From JAHRVQ01 sp963976815 (lineage in GTDB: Bacteria > Pseudomonadota > Gammaproteobacteria > Pseudomonadales > Azotimanducaceae): DNA of 64,000 nt. Position 1 is the stretch's first letter. Each line of letters opens with the position of its first letter. The stretch covers positions 124,001 to 188,000 of the forward strand of contig CAXBLU010000003.1 of the NCBI GenBank assembly GCA_963976815.1, given 5' to 3'. The notes under the pieces are model-generated. The model was not told the origin of the DNA, ran no database searches, and saw only the letters and a list, made by a program, of their open reading frames with translations. The position numbers were made by a program, and so were the translations under genes. This document shows positions 18,395-26,928 of the stretch, one piece after another.

Positions 18395-19972
18395 GGTTGT
18401 TCGGTCCGGGGTTGTTGCAATACCCGTTACCTCGCAGCCGGGCACACCCGTCAGCAAGCGGCGAATCTCGCCGGAATTAATATCCACCACCAGTAGCTGA
18501 TTATTATGTTTATCTCGCTGATCGCCGTCGGTCATAACAAATAGTCGACCGTCTGGATCTGCCCACAGCCCATCCGGGCTACCAAAAGAATTTTCCTTGT
18601 CGTAATGCTGGTCCGACATCAAGAATATATCCCAGCTAAAGGTTGTACCCAAAAAGTCATCGCTGTCTTTCCAGCGAATAATATGACCGTTTGGATTCGG
18701 CGCCTGGGGATTCGCCGCATTCGGCACCGTGCGCATATGGTTATTAGTTAAGGTGCAATACACCTCACCGTTCGGTGCAACCGTGGTCCATTCTGGGCGA
18801 TCCATATCCGTTGCCCCAACTGCCGTCGCGGCAAGCCGGGTGTTAATCAAAATATCCGCCTGATCCTTAAACTTATCTTTTAGCGCTGGATTATCCATGG
18901 TTAAAGGTAACCACTCACCCTGACCACCTTCATCAAACCTGGCCACGTACAGCACACCTTCATCCAATGGGCTAACACCCCGGGCGCGCATTTCCTGCCA
19001 GTTACCGGCGGAGACAAACTTGTAAATATGTTCAAAGCGCTGATCATCTCCCATATACACAACCATTCGGCCATCACGGCTCACCGCATGGCCCGCGCCC
19101 TCGTGTTTAAGCCGACCCAGGGCCGTGCGCTTAACCGGCACCTGCTTAGGATCAAAGGGATCAATCTCCATCACCCAACCAAACCGGTTCGCCTCGTTTT
19201 TAAAATTTGGATCCGACAAATCAAACCGCTTATCAAACAAATGCCAACCATAGCGGGCACCGGTCTTATTTAGGCCATAGCGGGTTTGGGATTCGTCCGG
19301 GGTGAATTCCCCCGAGGCAGCAAAATACAGATTAAAGTTTTCTTCACAGGTCAGATAGGTATTCCAGGGCGTTTGGCCATTAGAACAGTTGGAAAAAGTA
19401 CCGGCATAAATATTGTTCGCTTTGTTTTTCAATGCCGGACTATTGGCAGCGGGACCACTAAAGGTCGTCTCAGCATTACCATGTACCCGCCGGGCATTTT
19501 GGCTTGCCACCCGCTGCCACTTGCCATCCACTTCAGCAATTTCAACCACCCCCGCCCCATGGGCATACTGTGAGGTGCGTACATCCGCCAGACTCTCTGG
19601 CACTGGCTTACCCAATACATGGGTATTGGTGCCGTACTCATGATTCAACGCCAGCATGCCGCGTTTACCATCCTCGGAAATGGGAAAGTACGCCATCCCA
19701 TCATGGCCAATGCCAACCTGCTCGGCCTGGGTTTCCGTTGCGGGATGCTGAAATGCCGGGCCATCTGGCTGCAGGGATGTGCCCCAGGGAATGATCACCT
19801 CATATTCATAGTCATCGGAGATCACCGGCATGGGCCCAATACCCCTGGCAAAGGGCACCGGGCGAAAGCCCATCAGCGGTACATCGGATCTTGCCAGGGC
19901 ACCACAGCCCACCAGGAACTGAGCCGCTGCGGCAAGGCCACCTTTCAATACTGTTCTACGTTGAATTTTCAT
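18257..19972 (-). CDS. phoX: PhoX-family (DUF839) alkaline phosphatase, Tat-exported
   Basis: A 571-residue DUF839/PhoX protein. The N-terminus carries a twin-arginine signal (QRRTVLKGG) followed by a hydrophobic segment ending near a cysteine. The body has the conserved NHEY-type segment (LNHEYGTN), CEENFN, EIDPFDP, KHEGAGH and a C-terminal TGIATTPD...NIQHPG, all usual for PhoX enzymes that use calcium and iron to release phosphate from esters in the periplasm. The end (VIRRKDGGIVG) is family-like, so the stop at 18257 is genuine even though it overlaps the carbonic anhydrase frame. Confidence 0.9.
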   Translation of the reverse strand: MKIQRRTVLKGGLAAAAQFLVGCGALARSDVPLMGFRPVPFARGIGPMPVISDDYEYEVIIPWGTSLQPDGPAFQHPATETQAEQVGIGHDGMAYFPISEDGKRGMLALNHEYGTNTHVLGKPVPESLADVRTSQYAHGAGVVEIAEVDGKWQRVASQNARRVHGNAETTFSGPAANSPALKNKANNIYAGTFSNCSNGQTPWNTYLTCEENFNLYFAASGEFTPDESQTRYGLNKTGARYGWHLFDKRFDLSDPNFKNEANRFGWVMEIDPFDPKQVPVKRTALGRLKHEGAGHAVSRDGRMVVYMGDDQRFEHIYKFVSAGNWQEMRARGVSPLDEGVLYVARFDEGGQGEWLPLTMDNPALKDKFKDQADILINTRLAATAVGATDMDRPEWTTVAPNGEVYCTLTNNHMRTVPNAANPQAPNPNGHIIRWKDSDDFLGTTFSWDIFLMSDQHYDKENSFGSPDGLWADPDGRLFVMTDGDQRDKHNNQLLVVDINSGEIRRLLTGVPGCEVTGIATTPDRTTLFANIQHPGKGDPKVTNFPAEFDQKTIPRDCTLVIRRKDGGIVGS

Positions 19973-20044
19973 ATTGAAACCTTACCGGAGCGATTACTCA
20001 TATCAGATAAATGATAAATGAAGATACCACTAATCGAGGCGCGA

Positions 20045-22192
20045 CTAGTAACGCAGCCGCAACCCGACTCGAATACTTCTGCCGGCTTCCGGCGCCACGT
20101 TGTTTAAAAACGATACGTGGTTGCGTACCTGCTGATTAAGCAAGTTATCTCCCTTGGCGAACAGGGTGAGTTCCGCACCGGAAGCTATTGAGAGGTCCCA
20201 ATGGTAATCCCCATAGGCGGACAACAATGTGTAACCGGAAGAGGCCAACTCCAGAGGCGCGGTATCATCCTGGGCAAATACCCGGGTCAAGGTCATGCCG
20301 GAGGTCCAATGTTCACTCTCCCAATCCACCCCGACAACCACTCTTGCGGGGGACATGCGGGGCACATAATCATCATTATCAAACCGACCCTTAACCATAT
20401 CCATGGCAATGCGACCGTTTACACTGGACGCTGCTAATTGCACCAACGGAAATTCAAGGCTCGCCTCAAGGCCATAAAAGCGAGCATCCTGGCCGACATA
20501 GTTCGCCACCTGGGTGTCATCAACTAGCGTGCCGGTTAGATCTAGATACACGTAATCCTGCACCCGGTTATAAAAACCAGACACATCAAGCAATGCAGAA
20601 CCAATCGGCAGTTGATAGCCAACATCTAAATTGCGGGAGACTTCCGTGTCTAGATCAGTATTGCCAATCTCGATCAGATTGGTCGCCGCGTGGGCAACAA
20701 GCTCGGTATTCAACCCACAACCCGCCACATCAATATTGGAATAGCGTTCCTCCACCGTCGGTGCCCGTTCCGTACGACCGGCGGAGACAATAAGCCGCGC
20801 ATCATATTCAAGATCCACAATGCCACTGGCCGAGACGCTAAACACCGTTTCTGAATTTTCACAGGCCGCTGGATCCAGATCCGCTCGTTCTACCCGACCA
20901 CCCAGCTCCAGGGTGTAACGACCGGTATTCATGCGCTCCACCGCAAATATCGCTGAGTTTTGGATATCGGTTTTCGGGATAAACGCTTCTTCACCGCTGG
21001 CGCTGAATTCAGTTGAGTTCACCTGCAGGCCATAAACCCCCTGCCAGTTACCACGCTCACGGGTCGTGACTGAAACCCGGCTATCAAAACCCTTGTTCAA
21101 AAAACGCGTGCCGAGTTCGGCGACGCCATCTTCAATTTCTAGCTCGCTGTGCTCGTAGTCCGTATAACCCAGATGAAAATGCACATCGGAAATAAAGTTG
21201 TTATCAAAGTGATGGTCGGCCTTCAGGTCGTAGCGTGTCTGCTTTAACGCCAGCCGAACCGCAACATCCTCATCGTGATGTTCTTCGGCTTCTTCCTCTT
21301 CTTCATGGTCCTCGTCATGATCTTCTTCATGGCCATGACCATGGGCACCGCTGGGCAGACCATATTCACTTTCAAACCGATTGTAAGAGAAGCCGATAAA
21401 ACCCTGTTCCTGCACCCAGGAAACACCGAAGGTGCCACCCTCACCTTCGCCAAAGGAGTTGTCGATATAACCGCGGGGAGAAGCCTCTTCTTCATGTTCC
21501 TCGTCATGTTCCTCCTCCTCATGTTCAATGCCCGCCAGTGCTTCAAGCGCCTCTAGCCGCTCTTCATCCACAGCCGTACCACGGATATCCACATTGTTAT
21601 TGCGCCGGGTATACAGATCAGCATGCACAGCAAAAGCACCCGCACTGGCATTAATGCCAAACAGGGTTTTATCCTCGTCACTGGCACCGGAATGGGATTG
21701 CTCAAATATGATTTCTGGCTGCTCAAACAGCCGGGTAGGAATACGCTGGTCAATGACATTCACCACACCACCAATGGCGCCACTGCCATACAGCAATGTG
21801 GCTGGCCCGCGCACCACCTCAATACTGTCGGCCAGCAATGGCTCAATACCATTACCATGGTCCGGGCTTAGGTTCGCTGCATCGGAGACAAACACACTGT
21901 TTTGTAATACCTGCACCCGCTTACCACTTTGACCGCGGATCACCGGCTGGCCCACACCGGGCCCAAAGGACGCAGAATGCACACCCGCCTGGCTATCTAA
22001 GGTATCCCCCAGGGAATTGGCCGCTTCTCGGCGCAGGGCCTCGCCGGACAGCACGCCGATGGGCAATGCAGACTCCGCCAGGGGTTTGTGAAACGGACCG
22101 GTCACAACAACTTCTTCAATATCATGTTCGGCCGCGTGCAACTGCACAGCAACCAGGCTCGCCAAAAGGCCGCCTGCAACTAACTTCAACAT
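20045..22192 (-). CDS. TonB-dependent outer-membrane receptor, probable zinc uptake
   Basis: A 715-residue TonB-dependent receptor. A signal peptide precedes a TonB-box-like stretch (EEVVVTG), a plug domain (SLGDTLDSQAGV, PVIRGQSGKRV, GPATLLYGSGAIGGVVNV) and a 22-stranded barrel ending in GLRLRY. Two extracellular loops are extraordinarily rich in His, Glu and Asp (about residues 220-237 and 280-309), as in ZnuD-type zinc receptors. Substrate assignment to zinc or another divalent metal is inference from these loops and from the small cysteine/histidine protein encoded upstream. Confidence 0.9.
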   Translation of the reverse strand: MLKLVAGGLLASLVAVQLHAAEHDIEEVVVTGPFHKPLAESALPIGVLSGEALRREAANSLGDTLDSQAGVHSASFGPGVGQPVIRGQSGKRVQVLQNSVFVSDAANLSPDHGNGIEPLLADSIEVVRGPATLLYGSGAIGGVVNVIDQRIPTRLFEQPEIIFEQSHSGASDEDKTLFGINASAGAFAVHADLYTRRNNNVDIRGTAVDEERLEALEALAGIEHEEEEHDEEHEEEASPRGYIDNSFGEGEGGTFGVSWVQEQGFIGFSYNRFESEYGLPSGAHGHGHEEDHDEDHEEEEEAEEHHDEDVAVRLALKQTRYDLKADHHFDNNFISDVHFHLGYTDYEHSELEIEDGVAELGTRFLNKGFDSRVSVTTRERGNWQGVYGLQVNSTEFSASGEEAFIPKTDIQNSAIFAVERMNTGRYTLELGGRVERADLDPAACENSETVFSVSASGIVDLEYDARLIVSAGRTERAPTVEERYSNIDVAGCGLNTELVAHAATNLIEIGNTDLDTEVSRNLDVGYQLPIGSALLDVSGFYNRVQDYVYLDLTGTLVDDTQVANYVGQDARFYGLEASLEFPLVQLAASSVNGRIAMDMVKGRFDNDDYVPRMSPARVVVGVDWESEHWTSGMTLTRVFAQDDTAPLELASSGYTLLSAYGDYHWDLSIASGAELTLFAKGDNLLNQQVRNHVSFLNNVAPEAGRSIRVGLRLRY

Positions 22193-22243
22193 AAGTTTCT
22201 CTCAACAAAATACGAGCTAAATAAAAAGGCAATTTAAAAAGGC

Positions 22244-22522
22244 TTAACTGTCGAGAGAGATAGGGGGTGCTCTAGAACGCAGGTCAACAACCGTGCGCAG
22301 GTGGGAGGCCTGGATGGTGAGGGTAATAAGATGAGATTCAGCAGGAACCACCTCGGGTACAGCAGTAACACTAAGCAAGGCATGATTAATGGACGAACCA
22401 CAGATCACACATTCCTGTTCATCAACCACACCCAAATGCACATGATCCACAGCAAACATCGCCTGGGCGAATAACGCCGTGGCAAGTAGCAGTGCAATTG
22501 CTGTGACTTTTTTGATGTTCAT
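22244..22522 (-). CDS. Small exported protein, DUF2946-like
   Basis: A protein of about 92 residues starting at MNIKKVTAIALLLATALFA, with a signal peptide, a DHVHLG segment, a CVICG pair and a C-terminal SRAPP tail like that of DUF2946 proteins, which often sit beside copper or zinc TonB receptors. The frame extends further upstream to 22576, but ATG at 22522 places the signal peptide first. It is 51 bases before the receptor gene in the same direction and likely shares its transcript. Function unknown; a metal-related role is suggested by context. Confidence 0.65.
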   Translation of the reverse strand: MNIKKVTAIALLLATALFAQAMFAVDHVHLGVVDEQECVICGSSINHALLSVTAVPEVVPAESHLITLTIQASHLRTVVDLRSRAPPISLDS

Positions 22523-22576
22523 GTCGTGCGGTAACAGACCCGTTTTTGCAAACTGAATAGAATCAGAACGGCGCAA

Positions 22577-22595
22577 GCCTAAAACAAACTTAGGC
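22577..22595. other. Inverted repeat GCCTAA-N7-TTAGGC
   Basis: A six-base perfect inverted repeat with a seven-base loop between the TraR/DksA-type gene and the small DUF2946-like gene. No T-run follows on the minus strand, so it is a poor intrinsic terminator; it could be an operator for the downstream metal-uptake genes. No role can be assigned. Confidence 0.4.
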
Positions 22596-22628
22596 CGCGA
22601 ATCAAGCTAAGACGACAAAGTGAGCGAA

Positions 22629-22988
22629 CTAACTGATTTCTCGCGCCTGCTTACAGGCAATGCACATATCCGCCTCGGGATAGGCCTTAAGCCGGGTGAA
22701 GGCAATATCTTCACCGCATTCCCGGCACTCACCATACTGGCCTTGATCCACCCGCACCTGGGCCGCTAGCACTGACTTTAAGCGGTTTTTGGTGACATTA
22801 CGGTTCGCCACCAGGATGCTTTGATTGTGCATTTCATCCATGCGGCTCAATCGACCCTGGTTGTCTTTAAGCTTAACCGGTGCCGCGCCGGACTCCGTAT
22901 CCAATAACAATTGCTCCAAACTCACTTTTAGATCAGCAAGGTCTTGGGTCAAAATCCGCAGTTGTTCTTTCGTCAACGCATCAGGCAT
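22629..22988 (-). CDS. TraR/DksA-family zinc finger protein
   Basis: A 119-residue protein with an N-terminal coiled coil and a C-terminal C4 zinc finger, CRECG followed 17 residues later by CIACK (spacing CX2C-X17-CX2C), typical of the DksA/TraR family. It is shorter than DksA (about 150 residues) and lacks the DXXDXA-type tip at the usual place, so it is better described as a TraR/YbiI-like member than as DksA itself. Members of the family bind RNA polymerase through the secondary channel. Neighbours suggest a link with metal supply but do not prove it. Confidence 0.8.
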   Translation of the reverse strand: MPDALTKEQLRILTQDLADLKVSLEQLLLDTESGAAPVKLKDNQGRLSRMDEMHNQSILVANRNVTKNRLKSVLAAQVRVDQGQYGECRECGEDIAFTRLKAYPEADMCIACKQAREIS

Positions 22989-23044
22989 TTGCTCATCTTA
23001 ACGTAACTGGCCTATTCTGCTAGCTCAATCAGAGGGGAGCATCA

Positions 23045-23620
23045 ATCATCGAATTCACCAACTTTTCTCAAGCCGCAGAGAACAACAAGGCACCCATACT
23101 CGCTGAACTCAAAAAGCACCTGACCGCACCCCAGCGCCTTTTAGAAATCGGCAGCGGCTCCGGCCAGCACGCCGTACTGTTTGCCACCGAGTTGCCCCAC
23201 ATCACCTGGCAACCCGCCGACCAGGGCGAATACTTTGATGGCCTCGTCGACAACATCACCCGCCTCGCCCCGAACAATGTATTACCGCCCCACTACCTCG
23301 ACCTCAACAACCCAGACTGGCCACTCCCCTTCGACAGTCTCTACTCCGCCAACGTCATCCACATCATGCCCGAGCGTCTGCTGCCGCAGATGTTTGCAAC
23401 ACCCGCCAACCTACTGATGTTTTATGGACCGTATAAATACGACGGTGAGTTTACGAGTGAATCGAATGCGCGGTTTGATGTTTGGTTGAAGGGGCGGAAT
23501 GAGGAGAGTGGGATACGCGACATTGAGGTGTTGTTGGCTTGTGCTGAGGAGAAGGGGTATGAGTTGGTGAGTGATACTGGGATGCCGGCTAATAATCAGT
23601 TTTTGGTTTTTGGGAGGTGA
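23045..23620 (+). CDS. SAM-dependent methyltransferase, DUF938 family, apparent ATC start
   Basis: Conceptual translation from ATC at 23045 gives a protein of about 191 residues with FSQAAENNKAPIL, the SAM-binding motif LEIGSGSGQHAV and the DUF938 phrases LPHITWQPAD and HIMPE. There is no ATG, GTG or TTG between the in-frame TAG at 23021 and a TTG at 23189 that would delete the SAM motif. A strong ribosome-binding site (AGAGGGGAG, 23031-23039) sits five bases before ATC. Codon use changes sharply after about 23440, from C-rich to G/T-rich codons. Either a rare ATC start or a base error is involved. Confidence 0.75.
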   Translation: MIEFTNFSQAAENNKAPILAELKKHLTAPQRLLEIGSGSGQHAVLFATELPHITWQPADQGEYFDGLVDNITRLAPNNVLPPHYLDLNNPDWPLPFDSLYSANVIHIMPERLLPQMFATPANLLMFYGPYKYDGEFTSESNARFDVWLKGRNEESGIRDIEVLLACAEEKGYELVSDTGMPANNQFLVFGR

Positions 23621-23926
23621 TTGGGTTTTGCCCTAATTAAAACGAATTATCGTTCAGTTGTTCGTTTTGTGATCAGTTAGTAGGACTACCAACTTCCGAG
23701 ATGAGAATTATGGTGCCTTGTTTTATGTTTTTGCAGACATGGGGCGGGGTTACGTTGTAAAAAGAAGCCAAAGGAATATGTTGGTTTCTGCTTATGAAAA
23801 ACAAAAGATTTAGACAGCCATTTAGCTGTCCATTATATTGTTAGGCGGCTAGATGCTAATCACGACCTAGGTGTGGACATCGAACCTGTTAAACTCTAGT
23901 AGCAAAGGAATCGCGGTCAAATTGAC
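23621..23926. other. Left boundary of accessory region; hairpin and cassette core site
   Basis: No gene is seen here. An inverted repeat AAAACGAA/TTCGTTTT (23639-23646 and 23661-23668) could end transcription of the methyltransferase gene. A small hairpin GACAGC/GCTGTC follows near 23815-23830. GTTAGGC at 23840-23846 matches the integron core GTTRRRY and precedes the first accessory gene pair, so it may be the left boundary of the cassette array. No partner RYYYAAC half-site was found upstream, so it is not called as a full attC or attI. Confidence 0.4.
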
Positions 23927-24451
23927 ATGGAATGGATAATCGAACATCTAAAATGGGTTTTTAGCGGCATAGGCGTTTTTCTCTTAGGATTATTTGTGTA
24001 TAAACCTTGGAGAGATAAAAATGAACCAGAATCAGTTGAGAAACCCCAGGATGTAAAAGATGTACTTCGCATTCTTATAGTCGACGACGATACACGCTTC
24101 CGAGTCGCGAAAATCCTGCAAACTAGTGGCTGGGTTCACACTAAGCTAGTAAAAGATATTGAATCCATGGAATCGCCTATGCTCAAGGATGCGAACATTG
24201 TATTCGTGGATATCCAAGGAGTTGGAAAAGTACTAGGGTTTCAAGAAGAAGGTCTAGGTCTAGCGAAAGCAATCAAAGACAAGTACCCCCACAAGAAGCT
24301 TGTTATATATTCTGCCGAGACAAAGGGAGACCGGTTTCATTCCGCTCTTCGTGACGCTGATTCCTTCCTCAACAAAAATGCAGATCCCTATGAGTTTGAG
24401 CAGCTAGTAGAAACGTTTTCTGAGGAGCTCCTTAGTGAAGGTAAGATTTAG
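23927..24451 (+). CDS. Membrane-anchored receiver-domain protein
   Basis: A 174-residue protein with one N-terminal membrane segment (WVFSGIGVFLLGLFVYKPW) and then a receiver domain. Phosphorylation-site residues are present: the acidic cluster in LIVDDDTRF, the acceptor Asp in IVFVDI, the switch Ser in IYSAE and the Lys in FLNKNA. No output domain follows. It overlaps the kinase gene by 17 bases, which implies a matched pair. It resembles no response regulator I know; tethering of a bare receiver to the membrane suggests a protein-interaction output. It is the first gene of the cassette array. Confidence 0.75.
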   Translation: MEWIIEHLKWVFSGIGVFLLGLFVYKPWRDKNEPESVEKPQDVKDVLRILIVDDDTRFRVAKILQTSGWVHTKLVKDIESMESPMLKDANIVFVDIQGVGKVLGFQEEGLGLAKAIKDKYPHKKLVIYSAETKGDRFHSALRDADSFLNKNADPYEFEQLVETFSEELLSEGKI

Positions 24452-25508
24452 GCACCTCGACCCGCGTGGAAACATTGTTTTCTGTAACCTTGATGAACGT
24501 GAAAAACGAGAACTAGGTACTGTTGATACAAAGTCTCAAAAGATAGATAAACGTTTGAGAGCAGGTAGGTTGCAGAACAAATCTGGAGAAACGTTTGTCT
24601 TTACTAGTGACGATGATTTAGTAAGCAGCTCAAAGCGATTTAAGTTTTTCTGTGAAACTTTAGGCCAAATGGTAGAAGCATTCATAGACTCTCAATCAGA
24701 CTATTTAGATGACATAACCTCCAATACGAATCGCTTGATACATAACTTGACCACTTTAAACGCGGTTAACCTCCAGCAAATCTATAGCGTATTTCCTCAA
24801 GAAAATCTCACTAGAAACATTGGGAAGAGCGTCGATGTGATCGAGGAAATAGTCAAGAATGAACCTAAGTCAGCAGCACGTTGCATAATGAATTTAACAA
24901 AAAACACGATAGCGACTCGGACGGAATTCTCGGTTTATCAAAAAATGTTCGAGAAGCAACCATCTTTACAACAGCGTACGCATAATGTTCACAAGGTTTT
25001 GATGAATATTCTTTACGTTTTTTTTCCTGATTTTACTGACAAAGACGTCCGCATCCCGATTCATTGTGAGGGTACTATCAGCGCTTTTTTTGACTATGAG
25101 TCTGTGCAGGTTGTACTCCACCATTTAATAGAAAACGCTGCGAAGTACACGCTAAGTGGGTCTGATATGAGCATTCGAATTGATCAGAAAGAGGCTGGTG
25201 TCTTGCTTGAGTTTGAGATGGTGTCCCTGGCAGTTGATCCTGAGGAGTACCAAGCCATTTTTTCAGACGGCTATTCCGGCATTTACCCCAAGAAGACTGG
25301 CAAATCCGGAAGGGGCATTGGGCTAAACATTGCAAAACGACTTTTAGAATTGAATAACGGTTGGATTGAATTTGCTTGCGACCTCTCCACACGAACTGAC
25401 CACTTTGGAGTCCCATATCAATTGAATGTCTTCCGTATTGGCCTTCCTAATCAGAAACACAGGCGTGATCCGAATTGGAAAAAGTCTGTTCTGGGGAGTG
25501 CCGCCTAA
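24435..25508 (+). CDS. Sensorless histidine kinase-like ATPase
   Basis: A 357-residue cytoplasmic protein. A helical segment with RLIHNLTTLNA looks like the dimerisation/phosphoacceptor helix, and the C-terminal part is a HATPase domain with HHLIENAAKYT (N-box) and GRGIGLNIAKRLLELNNG (G-box). No membrane segment or recognisable sensor domain is present. GTG at 24435 has GAGGAG seven bases upstream inside the preceding gene, so translation is coupled to the membrane receiver. The TAA stop lies inside the GCCTAAC core of the following attC site, as is common for integron cassettes. Function unknown; signalling or phage sensing is plausible. Confidence 0.75.
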   Translation: MKVRFRHLDPRGNIVFCNLDEREKRELGTVDTKSQKIDKRLRAGRLQNKSGETFVFTSDDDLVSSSKRFKFFCETLGQMVEAFIDSQSDYLDDITSNTNRLIHNLTTLNAVNLQQIYSVFPQENLTRNIGKSVDVIEEIVKNEPKSAARCIMNLTKNTIATRTEFSVYQKMFEKQPSLQQRTHNVHKVLMNILYVFFPDFTDKDVRIPIHCEGTISAFFDYESVQVVLHHLIENAAKYTLSGSDMSIRIDQKEAGVLLEFEMVSLAVDPEEYQAIFSDGYSGIYPKKTGKSGRGIGLNIAKRLLELNNGWIEFACDLSTRTDHFGVPYQLNVFRIGLPNQKHRRDPNWKKSVLGSAA

Positions 25509-25616
25509 CATGCAGTTTAAGTCGCGCATTTCATGCGCTCGGACGAAGCACCTGCGGATCAAATGTGAATCACATTTGAAACCTCGGCGTCTTCGCCGCT
25601 TAACAGGGTGTTATGC
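25503..25616 (+). repeat. attC site 1 (integron cassette recombination site)
   Basis: The site has a 5' core GCCTAAC (25503-25509) and a 3' core GTTATGC (25610-25616), 114 bases in all. The two ends are imperfect inverted repeats: TAACA, GTT, AAG and GCG pair in order, with an unpaired T on one arm, which is the pattern of attC stems with an extrahelical base. Internal hairpins are TCAAATGTG/CACATTTGA and CGGCG/CGCCG. The 3' core deviates from GTTRRRY at one base. Confidence 0.75.
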
Positions 25617-25667
25617 ATCCGAGTTACCCACGAAAAGTAGACACTTCCATTCCCTTTAGGAGGAAGT

Positions 25668-25946
25668 ATGTCCAAGAAACAAAACGCACCGTATAGCGAT
25701 AAATTTAGACGTGAAGCATTGCGTCGATGTGACGAAGAAGGCGTCACAGCGATCCAGGTTGCCAAAGAGCTAGGGATCGACGTTAATCAGATTTACAACT
25801 GGCGGAACCAATCCAAAAAGATGTCTAAACTCAAATCTGGCGAGACCATTCAAACACAGTTCCATCCGGCTGATGGCGTTGACTATTCAAAATCTGAAAG
25901 TGATGAGGTTCGGAAGAAATGGGGTCAAGAAATGGGGTCAGTGTAA
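25668..25946 (+). pseudogene. Truncated IS3-family transposase OrfA
   Basis: Translation gives YSDKFRREALRRCDEEG and VAKELGIDVNQIYNWRNQ, the helix-turn-helix of IS3-family OrfA. The terminal-repeat-like text CGAAAAGTAGACACTTCC lies upstream at about 25631-25648, so the IS left end starts just after the attC core at 25616. AGGAGG precedes the ATG. The protein is cut after SESDEVRKK: the last residues are read from a RAYT-type repeat that begins at 25934. OrfB is absent. It is therefore an IS remnant, not a functional transposase. Confidence 0.8.
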
Positions 25947-25959
25947 AGGGACAGAGTAA
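25934..25959 (+). repeat. RAYT-type repeat, left copy
   Basis: Twenty-six bases beginning GGGGTCAG and ending GACAGAGTAA. The same sequence occurs inverted at 27949-27974 with one mismatch, and the two copies enclose the NERD and LRR genes plus a transposase remnant. Such GGGGTCAGAGTAAA repeats commonly border REP-associated Y1 transposase genes in gammaproteobacteria. Confidence 0.75.
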
Positions 25960-26115
25960 ACTTGCTCTCGCATCCCGTACTGAGACCAAGATTCCACCCT
26001 CAGGCACTTTGATCAACGAGAACTCAGCCTGAACTAAGATTAGTAAGTGCCGTGACGCCACTAACTCTCATCATTAGGCCGAGACCATCACTTTCTAGGC
26101 AGGTTAGTATAGCGA

Positions 26116-26913
26116 ATGGATCTCTCCCCCATCATTTATCAGTTATTCTCCAACCTTGTCTATCTGCTCCCGCTGATTATCTTAGCGAGCTTGGCAAATT
26201 CCCCCTGGTTCAAAGGCGCCATGGGCGAGTTCGCCGTGAACGTTTCAACCAAACTCATGCTCGACAAAGATCGCTACCATCTAATCAAAAACGTCACCCT
26301 ACCCACGGAGGACGGCACCACACAAATTGATCACGTTATCGTCTCGGTTTATGGAATTTTTGTCGTTGAAACCAAAAACATGAAGGGTTGGATATTTGGT
26401 GGTCAGCATCAAAAGCAATGGACGCAAAAAATATTCAAACACACGCAGAAGTTTCAAAACCCTCTCCATCAGAACTACAAACACGTGAAAGCACTAGAGC
26501 AACTGCTAGGCCTTCAAGAAAGCCAGATGCACTCTGTTGTTGTGTTCATCGGTGATAGTACGTTTAAAACTGAGATGCCGGAGAACGTCACTTATGGCGG
26601 CGGGTATATTCGGTTTGTGAAGTCGAAAACTGAACAGGTTTTTACGTCTGATCAAGTTACGGAAATTATTCAGCAAATAGAATCTGGTCGATACCCTCGT
26701 ACTTTCGCAACCCTTCGACAACATGCAAAACATGTTCGATCAATCGTCGAGACCAAAGAGAATCAGGTTGCATGCCCTAAGTGCGGTAGTGAAATGATTC
26801 TGCGAGAATCAAAAAAAGGGTCGCGCAGCGGACAAACATTCTGGGGCTGTATGAAATTCCCGAGTTGCCGGGGTATTGTGAATGTTAACCAGCAAGCCCC
26901 GGGCTCCAAATAG
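26116..26913 (+). CDS. NERD-domain protein with topoisomerase-type zinc ribbon
   Basis: A 265-residue protein. A membrane segment near residues 10-30 (LVYLLPLIILASLA) is followed by a NERD nuclease-related domain with the core GEFAVNV, TQIDHVIVSVYGIFVVETKN (the D and ExK residues of a PD-(D/E)XK-like site) and NPLHQNYKHVKAL. At the C-terminus is a four-cysteine ribbon of the topoisomerase type (CPKCGSEMILR, FWGCMKFPSCRG). Such proteins are often found in defence islands, and DNA handling is inferred. It lies 15 bases before the LRR gene, and both sit between inverted RAYT repeats. Confidence 0.88.
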   Translation: MDLSPIIYQLFSNLVYLLPLIILASLANSPWFKGAMGEFAVNVSTKLMLDKDRYHLIKNVTLPTEDGTTQIDHVIVSVYGIFVVETKNMKGWIFGGQHQKQWTQKIFKHTQKFQNPLHQNYKHVKALEQLLGLQESQMHSVVVFIGDSTFKTEMPENVTYGGGYIRFVKSKTEQVFTSDQVTEIIQQIESGRYPRTFATLRQHAKHVRSIVETKENQVACPKCGSEMILRESKKGSRSGQTFWGCMKFPSCRGIVNVNQQAPGSK

Positions 26914-26928
26914 AGCAAGGTAAACAAG

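Noticed and set aside
20188..22194. Several plus-strand frames across the TonB receptor gene
   Set aside because: They are shadows of the receptor frame with low-complexity products from the acidic loops.
23621..23846. attI site or full attC before the first cassette
   Set aside because: Only the GTTAGGC core is seen; no paired upstream core and no integrase gene support it.
23640..23860. A dif/XerCD site explaining the skew switch
   Set aside because: No sequence near the switch shows the two dif arms with the central six-base spacer.
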